From Camarhynchus parvulus (taxonomy: Eukaryota; Chordata; Aves; Passeriformes; Thraupidae): 64,000 nt of DNA. The notes beneath the pieces are model-generated. The model was given only the letters and a program-made list of their open reading frames with translations. It made no database searches and was not told the origin of the DNA. This document shows positions 11,126 to 21,535 of this stretch, piece after piece; within the stretch, counting starts at the first letter, position 1; every line of letters begins with the position of its first letter. A program made the translations under genes and the position numbers. The stretch is taken from the NCBI RefSeq assembly GCF_901933205.1, contig NC_044571.1, forward strand, positions 54,993,994 to 55,057,993, in the 5' to 3' direction.

Positions 11126-14100
11126 ACAAATTATTTCCTGCTTTCTTAAATATAATTTTGCCTTCCAGGGACTATATTTTCCTTGTTGTGTCCTTGGCTG
11201 CCAAGCCCAACACACTAACCGCTGAACCGCATCTGCAGTTGCAATGAAGACACATACTGATGTTCCCCAAAGTTAACTCCATTAATTAGCCTCTCTAGGC
11301 ACTTACTTGCAAAGATGATGCTCAAGCATCTGCTTCTTGGATTTCCTTGTTGAACTTTTCTCTTTCTTCCAGTGTCCAGTAGCACTTTTGAGCACATGTT
11401 CTCATTCCTTATCTATGACCTAACATTTTGACTTTCATACATTTAAAGAGTTGTTGTAAATTTGGCTCTCTGCAAAACTGATGATTATAAGCCCAAGCCA
11501 AAGACTCAGTTTGAGAAAAGTTTTTAACAGTTCCAAACAACTTCCAGCAGCCCTAATTCATGGATAAAATGAATAAAAGAATGCTGAGGGTGTTGAGTGT
11601 TTCAGAAAATCTTGATCCTTTTCTCTAAAATATTGAAAGCTTACAGGATATCAATAGTCTTACAGCTACATCAAATGCAGAAGATACCATAAGAACTGTT
11701 TCTTCATATACTCCTACAAATCTCTCAGGAATTTAAGAGATTTCCTTGACTTATGAGCCTTTAAGTCTCCGGATAAAATATCAAATAAAATGCAAAGATA
11801 CAGTTTATGAAAGATTGAGAAGGGTTATAAAATTTGATTTACTGTAAATAATTCATGATGCCCTTTGCAGCACTGTGAAATCCTTTTTGCCAGTTCTAGT
11901 TTTGATTATAAATACTCCTGCAATGAATACAGAATAGGATTATATTACACAGACAACAAGTTTTCTAACTGATTGTACATGTGTACTAGTGATATGTGTT
12001 TATTAAGAGATGCAACAAACATTCTTCTTGAATGTATTGAAATGAAGTAGCAACAAATTTGGGATGAAGTTGAAAATAATGTCATACTAAGTTCAGTGAA
12101 ACCCTCCAATTATGAATCACTTGCAGAGTTTCTTAGTTCTGAAAATCCTCAACTATTTTTATTACATGTTTTTGTAAGAATTTTATTGTACAAATAGGCC
12201 TTGCTCACCTAAGATACAATAGTCTTTGCATATTTTTCCAGAGAAGGACTTTATAAATATATTTTTAAAAAGTCTGAAGTTTATATGTGCTCTCCTAGAC
12301 AGTGTTCAACTACAGGAAAACACAAAATTGTTGTGAAAATTCAGAAACCCGAAATAATGCTGCTTTTGGAATATACATACCATATTTTTGCACCTTGTAC
12401 TTCTTCTTAAAAGTTAATACTATGGACTTTTTGTCTTGTTACTTGTGATGTACTGTTGCCAAAAAACCCAAAACAACCAAAAAAAAAAAGAAAAAAAAGG
12501 CCTATATTTCTTGTCTTCATTTATCCATCAAAATTAAATAAAATTAGGAATTAAAAATGCAAAGTTTAAAAATAACTATTTATAAAACCCCCAACAACTT
12601 GAGGGCATATTAGGATAGAAGAAATTAGAAAACTTGGATGAACTACTGAAAAACAACTTTTAATGTCTGATGTTATTTATGCCTTAAAGGGGTATTATGA
12701 AGGAGCAGGGAACATATGAGGGAACATGTAGCCAATAAAAATGGAGTGAAGAAGATTAGTGAACATATTGATAAAATTAGAGTGGTGGGGAAAGCACTAG
12801 AAATGTGAAAGATGACCTAAATTCCTTAGGGTATACAAAGATACAGATATGAAGAATATACTGCAGCATCAAAATATATACTATATATACATATAAATAT
12901 GCATACAATATGTATAACAACAATCTGAAGTGTCAAAAGAAGAGGAAACCTGCAAGGTATGTGAATCCCCTTTTCCCCTTTTCTTAATCTTCTAGAAGCT
13001 GAGGGAAGTGAAGAGTGATAATCAGTCTTAGAACATTAGTTGTCTTGGGAAATTTCTTAGTAATACAAAATATTGCCATGCTCCAAGCAAAAAATTTCAA
13101 TACATATATATTTATATATATTGAAAATACTTATTCAAACAATACTGATGTTCACTAAAGGGGTCAGTGGAAGCAGCCCTGGAAGAAGTACGTAAAACAA
13201 TATTAGTACTGGTGGGAAAATGTTACTACCTATACATCATAGACCCTTAATGAGATATATGATTGGCAGAAATTTAGATCCATCAGAACAGAGCTTCACA
13301 CATAAAAGTCTATCATCAGTGCAATACAGGATTTTAGTTTTTACTCAAGGGCTTATGATTAGAAAACAACAAATTGCCTCATTTATATTCAAAAATATAC
13401 CTTTTCCATTCATAACAGCCATATTTTGCTTCATGTTTCTTGTGGTTTTGAAAGGAAACACACTTCACATCTGCAAGGAAAACATCTCAAAAGAGTGAGA
13501 AATTATGTTGGAATAAATATGGATTTTCAAGAGTCAGGAAGCTCTTTAAACTTTTAAAATTATGTGCTTCTTTTTATTATTTTCTCATTTGTGGATGTGG
13601 TGATTGTGAAGGAAAACGGTGCCAAAGTTTTTAACACAGTGAGAGGTGCACTTGTCATTTCTGGTGTTGAGGAAAAAAGGGTAACGCAAGAGACACATGA
13701 CAGAAAAATGGACACAAGTTACATAATTACTAATCTACATTCAGTAGAATTAATAAACCACATGCCAGATTTACTTGTAGAACCTACATAACTGCAGTTG
13801 GTGTGTATAAAAGCCTCTTCCATTTTATTTTTCTTCTTTCCTCACCAAATCCAAGAAAGGTAACTGCAAATACTGCAGTTGTTAAATCCCAGAGTAAGAT
13901 AAGGTAATAAAAGAGCAAAATTTTTGGTCTAACCTGAATATGAACCTGAAGTTGAAAGGTGATAGGCAGTTTTAGTATTTTATGCCTTACAATCAGTAGA
14001 TCTTCCATTCAAAGCAATAAAAATATTTAAACACCACATTTAGATTTACTAAGTGCTAATTTAGGCAGATGCTCTGAATCATCCTCTAGGGGATCCTATC

Positions 14101-14200
14101 ATACTCTGGTATGTAATTTGGGTGTTTAGTATAATTTTTTTGAGGTGTTGGATATGTGACAGCAGTTGATATGAATGAAAAATGAGGACAATGCTATGCT
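11126..14200. other. AT-rich non-coding DNA, no gene seen
   Basis: No gene or transposon was recognised. Contents of note are AT-rich dinucleotide patches at about 12873-12910 and 13101-13122 (TATATATTTATATATA), and an A-rich run near 12479-12498. Two reading frames at 13220-13498 and 13564-13791 (92 and 75 codons) have no recognisable domain and no supporting splice or codon signal, so they are treated as chance. Confidence 0.55.
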
Positions 14201-15250
14201 AAATTTTTACACACAGTTTCCTTCACCTTAGACTTCCCTAGATTCAGCTGGAGGCAGTGTCCCTCAGAGCAGTGGTACACAATCTAGTAGAGGTACTGTG
14301 ATAGAGTATACACCTGCAGCCCTGAAGCCTTTGTAAGATGGAAGCTTGGTGCTATCACCATTGGCATTTGCACAAGAAATAGGAAAACTTGTCACTCAGT
14401 CAGAGTGCATTTAGTCTTTCCCAGAGGAAATACCAATGTATCTACTCTACATATATGCAAACATACGGGCATAGGTATAAATACCAGAGTGAATTCTTTC
14501 TGTGTTCTGGCCATCACAGTAACACCCTCTCTCTCTTTCTCTCTACAAGCCTTGCTCTAAGTCCCCTGCCTCTGAGGCTCAGTGTTCTGGGTGCCACAGG
14601 GGGTTTAAGGACCAGTGCAGATGCAGCTCTGCTGATTACTTCTGTTCCAATTTAAGGAAAAAATAATTACAGACCTGTGAGAGAATGCTATGGGAAAGAA
14701 CGCAGAAGGGTAAGAAAGATAAAGTTATGGATAAGGTTAGGAGTGCTGAGGGAGACAGACAGACAGTTATTAGCTCAAGGATTCCAGACAGAAGCACCCG
14801 TGTGGAAAAATGCATAATCCTACTGGAAAACCAAACCAGAACAGGGGTGGCTAGTTGGGGTCTAGCTGTGTTGTTGCTGCATCTCCTGTGCCATAAAATT
14901 AGGCCTGTGCCATAAATATCACCACAGATAATCTCTATAGGGAGCGATGGCAACTCAGCAGCAGTAGGAATCGCTTCAGCAGCTGATGTCTGCATGGCCA
15001 AGAATGATCTTTAGGTACCTTTGGGCACAGGAATGATCAGTCTTTTGTGCATGGTAGGCAGGTAATAATTGTTATACCCTTAAGCTCTGCTGGCAGGGTC
15101 TCTTTGCACCTGGCTAATTATGCCCTGACAAACTGAACCAGAAGAGTGGAGGTAACATTTCAATGTAGTAAAAATGTCAGGTTTATAGGAAGGAGAATAT
15201 GAAAGAGGCTGTAGTTTCTGGTGGCATGGGATTTTTTTTTAATTTTATTG
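14200..15250. other. GC-richer block of unknown origin, transposon-like
   Basis: Base composition rises relative to the flanks and the text lacks the AT runs typical of the surrounding sequence, as in old LTR or LINE insertions. It includes a CT-rich patch at 14527-14547, a GACAGACAGACAGT run at 14754-14767 and two nearby CTGTGCCATAAA words (about 14887 and 14906). I could not align it to CR1 or to an LTR family. A 121-codon antisense frame at 14636-15001 and an 88-codon frame at 14389-14655 show no domain. Confidence 0.3.
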
Positions 15251-15271
15251 TAACTGGTCCCTTTTAATATC

Positions 15272-15339
15272 AGAAGAAAGAAAGAAAGAAAGAGAAAAAG
15301 AAAGAAAGAAAGAAAGAAAAGAAAGAAAGAAAGAAAGAA

Positions 15340-15403
<64 letters not shown>

Positions 15404-15459
15404 AAAAGAAAAGAAAGAAAAAGAAAAAAAGAAAAGTAAGAAAAAGAAATAAGAAAAAG
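15272..15459 (+). repeat. GAAA microsatellite and A/G-rich tract
   Basis: About 188 bases of GAAA units with occasional AAGA, GAAAA and AAAAAG variants. The purest stretch is about 15337-15401. The antisense frame at 15160-15552 that reads as Phe/Leu/Ser-rich is only the translated repeat. Confidence 0.97.
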
Positions 15460-16455
15460 CAAGTAGAACAGATATTTAGGTATGGATTGGTACTGAGTTT
15501 TTACAGTCTTTACAGACAATAGTCTAAGTGCCTTTTTTTCCCTTCTTCTCATTTCTTTTTAGAGTTCTTTTTCTTTCTAGAAATGTTTGCAGTTTCTGAA
15601 CCCCTAAAATTTTAAAGGTGAGCATAGAAGCCTTACATATCGCACAAAAAAGTTTCTGCTGTAAGATGAGCATAATCTAAGCTTTACCTATCTGGTTGTA
15701 ATTTCACACTTTGAAAGTGTTGTACATTGAGGTTGCACACAAAGGATACTTATTTCTAGACCACACACAGAACTCAGGTTTATGAAGGTAAAAATTCTTC
15801 TCCTTTCTTTTATAAGAAAGAAGTCTGTGTGAAGGTGAAATATTTTTTTCTCAGTAGTCTTACGTTGTTTTCAAGGGTGATGCATTTCTGGTGCAAAAAA
15901 GTCACACATAGTACAGTGAAAATGTAACATGAAATTATGTCATTTCAGCTTCAACTAGACAGCCAAATGCAGAGTACTTTTCAAAAGTGTCATACAAAAT
16001 GCATTTAAATAAAAGGCAGTTGGGGGGGACTATGTTTCTACTGTCAAATAAAATAATATGAAATAAAATCCTTATCCTTGAATTTCAAAAACTTTTGCTG
16101 TTTCCAAGTATAAAACTTCAGATACTATGTAGAACTAATGCTCAGTTTCTTCATAAAATAAATAATGATTTCTGAAAATCCTAAGATTATATTAGTGATC
16201 ATCAAAATCCAAAATAAGAATAGCATATGTAAAGGTTTTGTAATTACTTAATTTGTCTGAACACTACAAAAACATCCCAGAGATATCAAACTCATAAGAC
16301 AGATAATAAAAGCATCATTAAACCTTGAGCCTTTCACTTAAGGAAGTAAAATCCCCAAACTCTTACTTTAAACTTCTGTCAATACACAATTACTTTTTAA
16401 TTACAAGAAAATAATGCTGGTTTTAAAATTGATTTTTTCCTTTTCCTAAATTATT
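15460..16455. other. AT-rich non-coding DNA, no gene seen
   Basis: Short non-coding stretch between the GAAA repeat and an AAAAT repeat. No domain, RNA gene or transposon was recognised. Confidence 0.6.
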
Positions 16456-16489
16456 AAAATAAAATAAAATAAAATAAATAAAATAAAAT
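16456..16489 (+). repeat. AAAAT pentanucleotide repeat
   Basis: Imperfect AAAAT array, with one AAAT unit, that abuts the LTR starting at 16492. The last bases (AATGG at 16487-16491) form one copy of the probable LTR target duplication. Confidence 0.95.
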
Positions 16490-16491
16490 GG

Positions 16492-17015
16492 TGTGGTGCT
16501 TTACTATGGCTGAATGCTAAGTGCCAACCAAAGCTGCACTCTCATTTCCCTCCTCAGCTGGACAGGGGAGAGAAAATATAACAAAAAGCTCATGAGATAA
16601 GTGCAGGGAGAGTTCACTTACTGTCATGGGCAAAACAGATTTGAGATGGGGAAATTTAACTAATCAAAATCAGAGCAGGACAATAACAAGTAAAACAAAT
16701 GCTGAAAGCACCCTCCTCTGCTGACCTTGGGGTTTGCACAATTCTTTCTCTTATATAGTCTCACTCCTCTCTTTTGTGGCTGCAATTACTTCTGTGCAAA
16801 AAATTTCTTTTTTTTTCCCCTTCCTAAATATGTTCTCACAGATCTCACAGAGTCAGTATCACTATTTCTGATGTTTTCAGCCTTGGCCAGTGGCAGGTGC
16901 ATCCTAGAGCCAGCTGGCATTGTCCTTGTTGGTTCTGTGTGAAACTTCTGGCAGCTTTTCAGACACAACCTATAGCCCACTTACTACCAGAACCCAGCTG
17001 CACAAACCCAGTACA
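16492..17015 (-). mobile_element. Solo LTR of an avian endogenous retrovirus, internally shortened
   Basis: The plus strand begins TGTGGTGCTTTAC and ends CCCAGTACA, so the element has TG...CA termini on either strand. It is flanked by AATGG (16487-16491) and AGTGG (17016-17020), a 5-bp target duplication with one change. Five bases is the duplication length usual for class III (ERVL-type) elements. The text, including GTGCCAACCAAAGCTGC, GGACAGGGGAGAGAAAATA, CTGACCTTGGGGTTTGC and CCAGCTGGCATTGTCC, matches an LTR I recall as common in birds, read in reverse; the usual long GC-rich internal segment is missing around 16705. Promoter-like ATATTTAGGAA is on the minus strand near 16825. No coding part of the provirus adjoins it. 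The family name is left open. Confidence 0.8.
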
Positions 17016-17339
17016 AGTGGCTCTTAAAATAACAAAATTAAATCAGACCTTTATTCTTAAAGTTTCAGAGTATGTTAGATTTGTATAAGAACTGAGTTTT
17101 ATCTTTCCAACAAAAGTATTTATTTCTCTTTCATATATAATTCTGTTTCTTTAATGATACTATATATATATATATTTAAAGTTAGCAATCAATTACCACT
17201 TAGGAATTTTAAGCCTAAATAATTATTCTTCACCTTTCAATCCAAATTAGGCAGTTTTTCTAAATTTAACAATACATAAAAGCCAGGCATATGAGGAGGA
17301 ATATGAGGAGGAATAACCCCATGCAACAGTACAAGCTGG
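17016..17339. other. AT-rich spacer with 12-bp tandem duplication
   Basis: Non-coding. It contains a TA run at 17161-17174 and a perfect duplication of ATATGAGGAGGA at 17289-17300/17301-17312. No gene was seen. Confidence 0.6.
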
Positions 17340-17412
17340 TTGTCAAATGACTGTGATAGAACCTTGTGGCACAGAAGTCCATCAGCTTCCTTGGTTGCAT
17401 TCCCTTTGGTTT

Positions 17413-17451
<39 letters not shown>

Positions 17452-17693
17452 TTTGTTTGTGTTTATTTGTAAGGGTTTTTTTGTTTGTGATTTTTTATTT
17501 TATTTTGTTTTTACTGGAAGGGTGATCAAACACTATCATGGGTTGTACAGACAGGCTGTGGACTTTTCAGTCTTCAAGATGTTCCAAATCTGTCTGGATT
17601 TGGAACAATTCTGTTCTGACTGTCTGCTTTGTTAAGAGAAGGTTGGACTAACAGGCAGACTTCAGAAGTCCTTTCAAACCCTAGTGATTCTGA
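17340..17693 (+). mobile_element. CR1 LINE remnant with internal deletion and T-rich expansion
   Basis: At about 17370-17408 the plus strand encodes LVAQKSISFLGCI, matching the CR1 polymerase segment normally written with 'AxKANSxLGCI'. Then comes a 37-T run (17414-17450) followed by GTTT/ATTT units to about 17515. From about 17518 to 17693 the text is the CR1 C-terminus and 3' UTR (GATCAAACACTATCATGG, AGGTTGGACTAACAGGCAGA, CAGAAGTCCTTTCAAACC) and ends in GTGATTCTGAG, the family's 3' tip. The DNA normally between the two blocks is gone, replaced by the T-rich tract. The open frame through the T-run (17340-17635) is not a gene. Confidence 0.78.
17414..17450 (+). repeat. 37-base T homopolymer
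   Basis: An uninterrupted T run, followed by GTTTGTTTGTGTTT and further T-rich text to about 17512. Such runs are prone to length error in assemblies. It sits inside a CR1 remnant. Confidence 0.98.
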
Positions 17694-17819
17694 GCTTCTT
17701 TGTGTTTTTGTGGTCCTGTTATTTTATGAAAAATTTCAAAATTAATGCTGAAGAGAAATTAGACTTTAAAAAGCCCAATAAACCTATAAAGTTTGTTACA
17801 CAAGAATCATCTTTTTTAA

Positions 17820-18160
17820 GGAAACTCCCCTGTCTGACCATCCAGGAGCAGCTCAGGCAGTCACTTTTGCACCACCTGAGCTGGGACTGAAGCCCCTCTG
17901 CCACTACACATCCCACATTCACACAATCAGACCAAGCTTCCTTAACAACTTGACCCCAGGTTTCCCATAGCAGAGTCTAAGATGTCCATATCCTTTAAAT
18001 AATTTGGTTATGGTCCAATAAACAGATTAAAAAAACCCCAAAATGTCAGCTTGAGCTGGGTGCCTTTGGGAAGAGACCCCAAACAAAGGAACCGCTGGGC
18101 TTTTATACCCTTACAATCTAAGTGCAGTAAACTGGAGGGGGGGTAAAGTTTGTGTTATGA
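17820..18160. mobile_element. LTR-like interspersed repeat, unassigned
   Basis: A GC-richer block with text such as GGTCCAATAAACAG (an AATAAA-type signal near 18014), GTCAGCTTGAGCTGGGTGCC and TTTGGGAAGAGACCCCAAAC. It reminds me of avian LTRs, but I see no clean TG...CA ends or target duplication, and I cannot name a family. The limits are approximate. Confidence 0.33.
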
Positions 18161-18375
18161 CATAGTTTTGCTTCCCACTTTCATAATCCTTAATATAGAA
18201 TATTGTGTGTGTTGTCTTTTCCCTCTAAATACTGTAAATGATGGTCTTGTTTCTTACTGTGTTACAGGAAGATCTAAATGTGTGCTGACACATACCACAC
18301 ATTTGACTATGTGTATGCCTTCCTTACATGAATGTTAAATTCTTGTCATGCAAGATTGAAGTATCCTTGTAAAGG

Positions 18376-18401
18376 TTATTTGTCTAGATTATTTGTCTAG
18401 A
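18376..18401 (+). repeat. Perfect 13-bp tandem duplication
   Basis: TTATTTGTCTAGA is repeated twice head to tail without change. Confidence 0.96.
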
Positions 18402-18738
18402 ACCCCAGAGTACCCAGAATCTATTCCTCCATTAGTCCATTCCTTTAATAATTAAACAAACAGAGGTAATGAATGCTGGGTTTGCCCAGAAGAAAATAAA
18501 TTCTCCACATAGCAGAAGTGTGGTATCAATGAACCTTCTGGACATTTTCACAGAATCTATTTGATATATCAGGTGAAATTCAGGCTCTCAAAACAAATAT
18601 CCTTGGATTATGAGTCTTGCCATGGCTATGGCTTTGATATTGGAGACTGAAAAGTAAAACTGGCGCTGAAAATTCTCTTGCTCTTCAATCACTTTTTCAG
18701 TGTTCAAGGTCCTGCAGCTCATTTGCACTGAAAATTCA

Positions 18739-18775
18739 TGTTTACATATGCATACTATATGTGCATATGTAAACA
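18739..18775. repeat. Perfect 14-bp inverted repeat, 9-base loop
   Basis: TGTTTACATATGCA is followed after nine bases by its exact reverse complement. Four more pairs (TTCA/TGAA) can be added beyond a one-base bulge. AT-rich hairpins of this kind arise often in non-coding DNA. Confidence 0.95.
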
Positions 18776-18950
18776 GTGAATGTTGAAGCATAAACTACAT
18801 GCCACTATATCACTGTGAGAACTTATATCTCTCTCTGAACTGGAATTCAGAACTGATTGAGGAGCATGTAGCATAATACCAAAGCATTAGATTTGAGCAA
18901 GAAATACATTAGAGAGTAATCTAACACAGATGAATCACTTATTGCTTAAA

Positions 18951-18951
<1 letters not shown>

Positions 18952-19000
<49 letters not shown>
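18952..19000 (+). repeat. CA dinucleotide microsatellite
   Basis: An uninterrupted AC array of about 24.5 units, followed by TATA and a T run. Pure arrays of this length are normally length-variable between individuals. Confidence 0.98.
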
Positions 19001-19005
<5 letters not shown>

Positions 19006-19249
19006 TTTTTTTTCCGATTTCAAACATCTGAACAGCTGTCTTTATTCTGTACATTAGCTAAATAGCTGTTTGTATTCAAATACTATACTGATCTGTGATT
19101 AGAATGTATTCCCCCAAGAGACTACAGAGGGTTTTATTACCTGTATTTTCCTCTAAACTGAGAGGAAAAAAACCTCAAAACCATAGATTTAGTTGCCCAA
19201 TCTAGTCAGAAACTAAAAAATATGTATCCCTACTCTCCATTCCACTTTA

Positions 19250-19885
19250 GTTCCCATAGAGTCAACCTTTCTACTTCTCATCTATAGGTCCAACACACTT
19301 TCCCATCTGGCTCCTGGAGATAAACCCAACACAATACTGTGAAAGCGGAGAAATGGACATAAACTGTGTATGAGGTCCAGATCATCAGAGAAAAACAAAG
19401 CCTTCAACCCATTTCCAGACAGGTCTACAAGAACAATTTGTTATTGTGTGCACGATAACAAGTTTACATAGAAAGCGAGATTAATCCTAATCTCCAGGAC
19501 AGGGAAAACTCATCTTTAGAAAGGTTCCCTCATGAAGCTTGGAGGCATGTGTCCACCAGGACCCCAGACACCCCATTAGGTGGTTCAATGCTGGTGCCAG
19601 GATTAGTGATTTCTCTTTCTTCCTTTCTTCCTTTTTTCTCTTCCTATCTTTAATCCATTTCCCTCTCTCTCTTCCCTTTCACCCTCCCCCTGTTGTGTAC
19701 GTATATGAGGAGATAAGGGGTTAACATACAAATTTCCATTCAAAGTGTATTACTTATTAAAAACGCTTTATAAGCTCTTGTGGACCCTCTGGCTTTTGTT
19801 GCTCCTTTTGACCATGAGCGTCTATGAAACTTCCATGCTCCCTTCCCCATAACGGTGGAATACCATACCTGGTCTAAAATATTTT
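19250..19885 (+). mobile_element. LTR-like interspersed repeat, unassigned
   Basis: A mixed-composition block with a CT-rich stretch at 19612-19690, then TTATTAAAAACGCTTTATAAG and the phrase CTCTTGTGGACCCTCTGGC at 19778-19796, which resembles the R/U5 part of avian retroviral LTRs. CCATAACGGTGGAATACC follows near 19845. I see no confident termini or target duplication, so both extent and family are uncertain. The flanking bases from 19886 to 20890 are AT-rich and empty. Confidence 0.35.
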
Positions 19886-20890
19886 AGGCCCCTAAGATAT
19901 TTAAGAGCAGATAAAATAGCAGTTATAAGAGGTAATGCAAATAAAAGATATAATAAGAGCAGTATGTGACAAATTAGAGCAAAATTTTGATGTGAGAAAA
20001 CACTGAAATTTTAAGTTGCTTTGAAAGAATTGGTATCCTATTCTCTTTTCCAGCAGTCATCCATGGGTTGAAATATATATGATGCTGTTCATACTTTGAA
20101 AACAAACAAATGGACAAGAATGCAAAACTGAAGCAAATATGCAGTTCTGAGGACACACATTCATACTTTATAATTATTAATTATTTTTAAAATATAAATA
20201 TTCTAAGCCTACTTTAAAAACAAAAATATTATTTCATTTTTTTTTTTTTTGTTTATTCATAGTTTTATTTTGGTTTTATAAATAATACTGAAATAATTTT
20301 TGAAGATTGCCAAAGCTTAAGTGGCCTAAACGTTTGAAAATCCTAATAATATTATGGTAGGTAAGTTAGCAAATGAGTTTATATCAGAAATCGTATTTCT
20401 ATGATAGTACCATCACTTTCTGCATTGGTTAGAACTTCATTTTAGGACATTCAAATGTGGCAACACTGAACAAAATTCAAGATGATGTGGAAATCACTTC
20501 CCAGTGTTATAAAAATATTACTGAAATTCCAAAACCTTCAATTGCATTTTTCTCTTCCACAGAGTTCAGTCACTTCCAAACTTGCTTTAAAAACAGTAAG
20601 GTACAATATCCTTGAAATTGTTAAACTTAGAATAAATGAACTATTTCCCTTTTCCTCTCCTTTATTCTCACCTAGGCTAATTGCTGCAGATAAGTCTCAG
20701 TCATATTCTTAATGTGTAAAGCTAAATCAAAAATGTTAACAACCTAATAATTCTTGTTAGGTTTAAATATAGAAAGGACAGTTCTCATTAACTTTTTGTT
20801 CTTACATACATACAAGGTCCTACTGTGGTATCAAGTAAAATAAAAAAATATTATTTTTATATTTTAAATTCGCAGAGACATTAAAATTTG
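19886..20890. other. AT-rich non-coding DNA, no gene seen
   Basis: Short chance frames only. A T run lies at about 20239-20250. No transposon was recognised. Confidence 0.6.
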
Positions 20891-20892
20891 CA

Positions 20893-21535
20893 GAGCCGTT
20901 ACGACCCCTGGAGTTTGTCTAGCCTAGTCTGCTCCTGTACGAAGCAGGGTCAGCTGGAACAGGTATTAGAGGACCATATTCACTCAGGTTTGTGGTACCT
21001 CTAAGGCTGCAGAAATCACAGCCTCTGCGCAACCTGTGCAAGTGTTTGATCACCCTTACAGTTAAAAAAAACCCAAACAAACAAAAACCCAAAAGTCCTG
21101 TATTCTTGTGTTTAGATGGAATGGGTGTTCACTTGTGCCGACTGATTCATGTTCTGTCAGTGATAGAACATCTGATAATAATCTGATAAGAGTTTGGTTT
21201 CATCTTCTTCATTCTCTCCTTCCTATCAGAAATTTATGCACACTGACAAGTTCCCTGTGAGACAGTCGTTTTCTCTGGGAGGAGGACTTGTCAGCTGCAA
21301 ATCTCAACTCTCTGAACCATTTTCTGTATGTCAGATGTTCCAGTGTCTGGATCATCTCTGTAGACCTGCTCTAGCCTATCCCCAGTGTAGCCTGCTTGTC
21401 TTCAGCTGAAGAGCCCAGAACTGGGGCTGGAGCTCCAGTTCTAGTGCTTAGCACAGGTGAAAGAAAACCTGCCTTGGCTTGCTGGCAACACTGCTAATGC
21501 AACCCAGGAGGCTGATGGACTTCTGTGCCACATGA
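20893..21535 (-). mobile_element. CR1 LINE 3' half, antisense
   Basis: Read on the minus strand, this is CR1 polymerase C-terminus into 3' UTR. Plus-strand landmarks in antisense order are TCTAGCCTAGTCTGCTCC then GAAGCAGGGTCAGCTGGAAC near 20917-20960 (3' UTR), GCGCAACCTGTGCAAG near 21028, CTGCTCTAGCCTATCCCCAG near 21366, GAGCCCAGAACTGG near 21411 and CTGGCAACACTGCTAATGCA near 21482, followed by GGAGGCTGATGGACTTCTGT. An A/C-rich stretch at 21064-21090 interrupts it. The extreme 3' octamer tail is not visible. Its 5' end (plus-strand right) overlaps in content with the left end of the CR1 at 17340-17693, which carries the same segment in the other orientation. Confidence 0.82.

Noticed and set aside
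15160..15552. 130-codon antisense frame, apparently membrane-like
   Set aside because: The Phe/Leu/Ser stretch is the translated GAAA microsatellite.
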